From Priapulus caudatus (lineage: Eukaryota > Priapulida > Priapulimorpha > Priapulimorphida > Priapulidae), in assembly GCF_000485595.1 (NCBI RefSeq), contig NW_014578020.1:1-61489 (forward strand): a stretch of 61,489 nt of DNA, in the 5' to 3' direction. The position numbers and the translations under genes were made by a program. Of this stretch, positions 57,712 to 61,489 are shown one piece after another. Below the pieces are notes generated by a model, which was not told the DNA's origin, did no database searches, and saw only the letters and a program-made list of their open reading frames with translations. Every line of letters starts with the position of its first letter. Positions within the stretch are counted from its first letter, which is position 1.

Positions 57712-59536
57712 AGATATATATATATATACATCAAGAGTGCATAATAGGAGATCTCCTATTATGTACTCTTGAGACTTGATATACATACATATATACTGTT
57801 CCACAGATCGCTAACCCTCATCCATGCTGCGGTCTGGCCACGTTTGTTAGTTCAGGCGACAAACCGACAGAACGTTATTTGAAGCTCTGATTACCAGCAA
57901 TTTGATATTATTGATCTGCAATATGTCGTTGCAGAGTCTATACCGCGATAAACGTGGTCACGCTGCATAAAGGCAATAATTCATGCGGTATATACCATGA
58001 AGCCCAACGTCTCATACATAATGCGACTATAAATTACACCCGCGTTGCGTGCGGTGTCGTCAGTATTGCCATATATTGCAATATTTTGCTATATATATTT
58101 TGCTATATATTGCAATATATTGCCATTTTATTGTTTCAACACTAAAAATACTCATTCCCTGATGGACGGAAGCCACGGAACGTGTTTTATTTGACTAACT
58201 CTCGTTTATTCTATAATATAGGGCAACATCCGAAGTGATTCCTAATAGATACCGTAATAAATTTAAATAAAGCGCAATAACATTTACTTGACTTGTCGAG
58301 CGGATAAGAAAATAACACAACTTGAATGTAAACGTATCGGCACTGTATAAATTCGTAATAAGGTTAACTATGATCCACAACCTCCTACGAAATACACGCG
58401 CTTGAAGAAATGCAGCCAAAGTAGAATCAACCTGGCAATGAGAGATAGAGGTTGCGACGAGATGAAGAGATATAAAATAAGATGGGTAGATTAGGACAGA
58501 AAGGACAGTAGGGACAACGTTGATGCAATGCGTAGGCATGGAGTCAGAGACACACAGGTACACCAATAGACAGTAGCATGGCGATAGCGAGCCACATGGC
58601 TGCCGTGATTTTGTTTTGCAAGCGCAAATATAAACGTGTTTAGCAAATTAACTGCTCATCTGATAGGCGATTGATACCTCATGTGCATCTCAATGAGGCC
58701 GTATCCCGTCATTCCGAGCAGAAGGAAGCTGAGGAGGATGAAGAGTTTCACGCGTGCGCAGAGCACGTGGCTGCAGCCGAAGGCCACAGTGAAGCCTAGG
58801 CTCTCCCACACCCTGTAGTTCGAGAACGCCGCCTTCTGGGTCTTAGCAAACAGCATCCCGTAGAGCGCTATGGGAATGAGATTAAGAGTATAAAATTAAT
58901 GCGCAAGTTTAGCTAATTTACTTTAAGCACAGGATTCGTATCTAACCGCTGCTGTCTACAGCTCTATAAGCTACAATTAAGGCCAGCAGCTTCACATGGA
59001 TTGATTTCCCGCAAGAAAACAAAGGGTTCACATATCCCATGATGAATGGTACCGAAACAACGTCGTATTTCAGTGACTGACGATTGACGAACCATACCTA
59101 ATTCCTAACAACAGACCGACGAATATCTGGCGAGGTATGGCAATGTAACGCTCATTACCAGCTGCAGCGTAATGGGCCTACCGATAATTATACAGTACTA
59201 TAAGATCCAAGAAAGCGCTTACGGGATAACAGGTAGGAAGATATTGCACCTGCTGTTTACATGCTTACAGTTGATCTGAGTCTGCCACACGGCGTCGGCG
59301 ACGCCCCACGAAGCTGCGATCGCAAAGAACACGGGCGAGTCTAGCTGCGTCGGCCTCCACTCGAACAGCGTGATCATCATGCAGACGTTGAGCGCCGAGC
59401 CGACCATGAACAGCGGAATGCGGCCGAACAGCTGCACTAGCCGACCGAAGCAGATCGAGCAGAGCGAGTCGGCGATGCCGTAGACGATCATCACGTAGCC
59501 GACCATGTGCACGCCCCACGCGCACGTCACGTAGGC
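55944..59536 (-). CDS. UNC93A-like multi-pass membrane protein, last three exons (partial)
   Basis: Exons on minus are 59536-59269 (268 nt), 58867-58678 (190 nt) and 56490-55944 (547 nt, stop near 55946). Phases 0-1-2 agree and borders are GT-AG. The frame begins AYVTCAWGVHMVGYVMIVYG and continues through transmembrane helices with WRPTQLDSPVFFAIAASWG, VADAVWQTQINSLYGMLFA, AAFSNYRVWESLGFTVAFG and a last helix LFILLSFLLLGMTGYGLIE. GVADAVWQTQ and the NYRxWExLGF motif are typical of UNC93A. UNC93 proteins are MFS-like and have roles in channel regulation or receptor trafficking; the substrate here is unknown. After the helices comes a ~180-residue cytosolic tail that I do not recognise. Upstream exons lie beyond 61489. 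The gene converges on ATP5F1E. Confidence 0.9.
57182..57230. repeat. GAT/AAT trinucleotide microsatellite
   Basis: Seven or so GAT units run into four or five AAT units in the UNC93-like intron. Simple sequence only. Confidence 0.85.
57672..57795. repeat. TA microsatellite with a perfect short palindrome
   Basis: TA dinucleotides at 57677-57730 are followed by AAGAGTGCATAATAGGAGAT, then CTCCTATTATGTACTCTT, a hairpin of ~18-bp arms. Related AAGAGTAcATAATAGGAG strings occur at 12372-12392 and 33490-33510, and a variant at 9463-9500. This looks like two head-to-head ends of a small element. Confidence 0.65.
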
Positions 59537-59599
59537 CTGCGGCAGACGAACGGAGAACGCGTCATTACTGAAACGGTGTACCGACGTGACACCAACGCT

Positions 59600-60135
59600 C
59601 TGCGGGCAAGACGAAGTCTACGAAATAACGTTCGAAAACGGCGTTCGGTAATGGCGTCCGAAAACAACGATCGAAAACGGCATCTGAAAACGGCATTCGG
59701 TAACGGCGTCAGATAACAACGTTCGAAAACAACGTTAGAAAACGGCATCTGAAAACAGCGTTGGAAAAGAATGTTAGAAAACGGCGTTCGGTAACGGCGT
59801 CTGAAAACAACGTTAGAAAACGGCGTTCGGTAACGGCGTCCGAAAACAACGTTAGAAAACGGCGTTCGGTAACGGTGTCTAAAAACAACGTTAGAATATG
59901 GCGTATGACAAGAACGTTAGAAATCGGCGGTCGGTAACGGTGTCTAAAAACAACGTTAGAAAATTGCGTATGAAAAGAACTTTAGAAAACGGTGGTCGGT
60001 AACGGTATCTAAAACAACGTTAGAAAATTGCGTATGAAAAAAACGTTAGAAAACGGCGTTCGGTAACTGTGTCTAAAACAACGTTATAGAAAATGGCGTA
60101 TGAAAAGAACGTTAGAAAACGGCGGTCGGTAACGT
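59600..60135. repeat. Degenerate minisatellite in UNC93-like gene intron
   Basis: About 13 units of a ~39-bp motif with the core AACGTTAGAAAACGGCGTTC followed by GGTAACGGTGTCTAAAAAC, with some units extended to ~64 bp by TGGCGTATGAAAAG. Unit sequence drifts steadily from left to right. It starts 60 bp upstream of the acceptor of the first exon seen. The ORFs in this stretch are repeat artefacts. Confidence 0.85.
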
Positions 60136-61489
60136 AATGTAGCTACGGCTATATGTACATATAACATATATATATATGTATATAACAATGTATATATATC
60201 ATAGCTTACGGCCTATATGTTGCTGACGAATTGTAGAATTGTGACGAATGGAACGTTTGCGAATAAGTATATACATCAGAAGTAAATCATAGGAAAATTT
60301 TACTTACTTGGAATTATCTACTTCTGATATACATACATGTTCCTAGAAAACTATGAAATGTGTAATAAGTGCGCGCACACGTTCCTGCATGATTACGCTC
60401 GATAGCACCTATCGCCAGATATTCCAAAACGTCGCAATTGCATATCACACATATAATACGTTACACCTAAATTACGTATACAAAAACTAAATCGCACTAA
60501 TGGGATAACTATGTAATACCGTGCGTTATAACACATGTACATACTGGTTGTTGAACACTATTTGCGATCTTTTCTCGTGCACGCAAGACCGTTTTCACGG
60601 CGCATGGCCCTAAAACACAGTTAGGTGCAATTAACATGATCATGTCAGCACTTTACACCTACTGGTTTTATTGCCCATGACACTGCGATTCGCTGCCTGG
60701 CCATATATTGCCGATATTTTTACAGGGAAGGAGCAATAATCAGTCTCCGAGGAAATGTGTACTCAACAAGTCGTATATATTTCTAATGCCTATATGCGCC
60801 GATGTGATCACAAGATTTGGGTCAACAGCTCGTTCTACTATAACAGCTTGACAAAGGAAATGCCGATGACATCTATCGAAAAACGTTAAGAATATATAGG
60901 CTCCATCGCTTTCAAACGGAATGTTGATTGAAATTACGTCTTAACGCTTTCACAGTGGCAACGGAACGCTAGCTCGTGGTCGTAGCTGGCTGTTTGTTCT
61001 GACTGGTAGGTTCTCGCTTTACTGTAACGTGAAACAAACGCAGTCCTCCAACGCACGCCCCAAAGACAAACAGTGAAATAGAGAATGTAGCTTTTTAAAA
61101 TAACAACGATTTAAAGCTGTCTTACTATAAGTTTGAACTCTCGTCCGCTCAAGCATACCGATGTTTTTTCGTGCTACACTTATCTACGTTATCAAGTATT
61201 TTCGGTATTATAAGCTCTTGGCGTATACAAAACGTAGAAGCATCAACAATTAAGTAGATAATAATTTGTACAACTCCCGTTATTTACGCAATTTGCAGTA
61301 TTTAACTAAATAGTGTGACCGGATATACACTGCGGTTTTGAATATATAACCTTTCATATAGGCCTAAAATTAGCGGTGGCAAAAAATAAAAAAGCAGTGG
61401 GCAAAATGTTACTGTGTGGGTAAATTGAATTGATGCATGCAAATATTTGCACGCAAAATGTTGTATTAAGTGGGGACCATATATATATA
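60136..61489. other. Unassigned 5' intron or flank of UNC93-like gene
   Basis: AT-rich DNA with a TA-rich stretch at 60160-60200. No exon with UNC93 similarity was found, so the preceding exons lie outside the window. A short inverted pair around 60283-60325 ('agaagta' and 'tacttct') is the only structure noted. Confidence 0.4.

Noticed and set aside
58195-58566. 123-codon minus ORF in the UNC93-like intron
   Set aside because: No splice signals fit the neighbouring exons, and the composition is that of random AT-rich DNA.

Overview
This window is nuclear DNA of an animal, most likely a non-vertebrate and perhaps marine one. All recognisable genes are metazoan orthologues cut by GT-AG introns, and the intergenic and intronic DNA is AT-rich and packed with short inverted-repeat transposons. 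I cannot place the species. No CRISPR array, operon, rRNA or free-standing tRNA gene is visible.

Four conserved genes can be supported. (1) OXA1L, mitochondrial inner-membrane insertase: its last two exons lie on + at 2743-3359. (2) ZC3H18, a nuclear CCCH zinc-finger RNA-decay adaptor on the minus strand: I resolve 20 coding exons with phases that agree from 44285 down to 4923, summing to 4,356 nt (about 1,451 residues). (3) ATP5F1E, the epsilon subunit of F1-ATPase: complete on +, three exons (48452-48480, 54168-54298, 54807-54820), with a 5.7-kb first intron full of foldback elements. (4) An UNC93A-like multi-pass membrane protein on minus: last three exons, 59536-55944, with the 5' part beyond the right edge. 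OXA1L and ZC3H18 converge; ZC3H18 and ATP5F1E diverge.

The main oddity is the layout. The ZC3H18/ATP5F1E locus is present about twice, and the pieces are out of order. Segment D (14833-27068, + orientation) is an indel-rich inverted copy of segment E (36512 to about 48660). Segment B (27903-30875) repeats 6432-9412 directly. Segment C (30876-36505) is an inverted copy of 14370-9420. Segment C itself has a doubled 0.65-kb piece around a 25-N gap (32728-32752); a second 25-N gap is at 14808-14832. Several joins fall inside one ZC3H18 exon that encodes a DRRG peptide minisatellite, and others fall inside transposons. The simplest reading is two haplotypes of one locus, one unpolished, concatenated with orientation errors. 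A real inverted duplication, or an inversion mediated by the ~0.3-kb inverted repeats at 9271-9625 and 14535-14806, is the alternative.

The rest is mobile DNA: a tRNA-derived SINE-like repeat, a ~1.3-kb family carrying a perfect AGGTCA direct repeat, and foldback elements with recognisable target duplications (TTA, TTAA, 8 bp, 9 bp). A long poly(C) run and a 39-bp-class minisatellite in an UNC93 intron are also present. I found no prokaryote-like gene cluster or obvious new multi-gene system. The most unusual signals are the DRRG repeat exon, the nested palindromes in ATP5F1E intron 1, and the scrambled duplicated locus.
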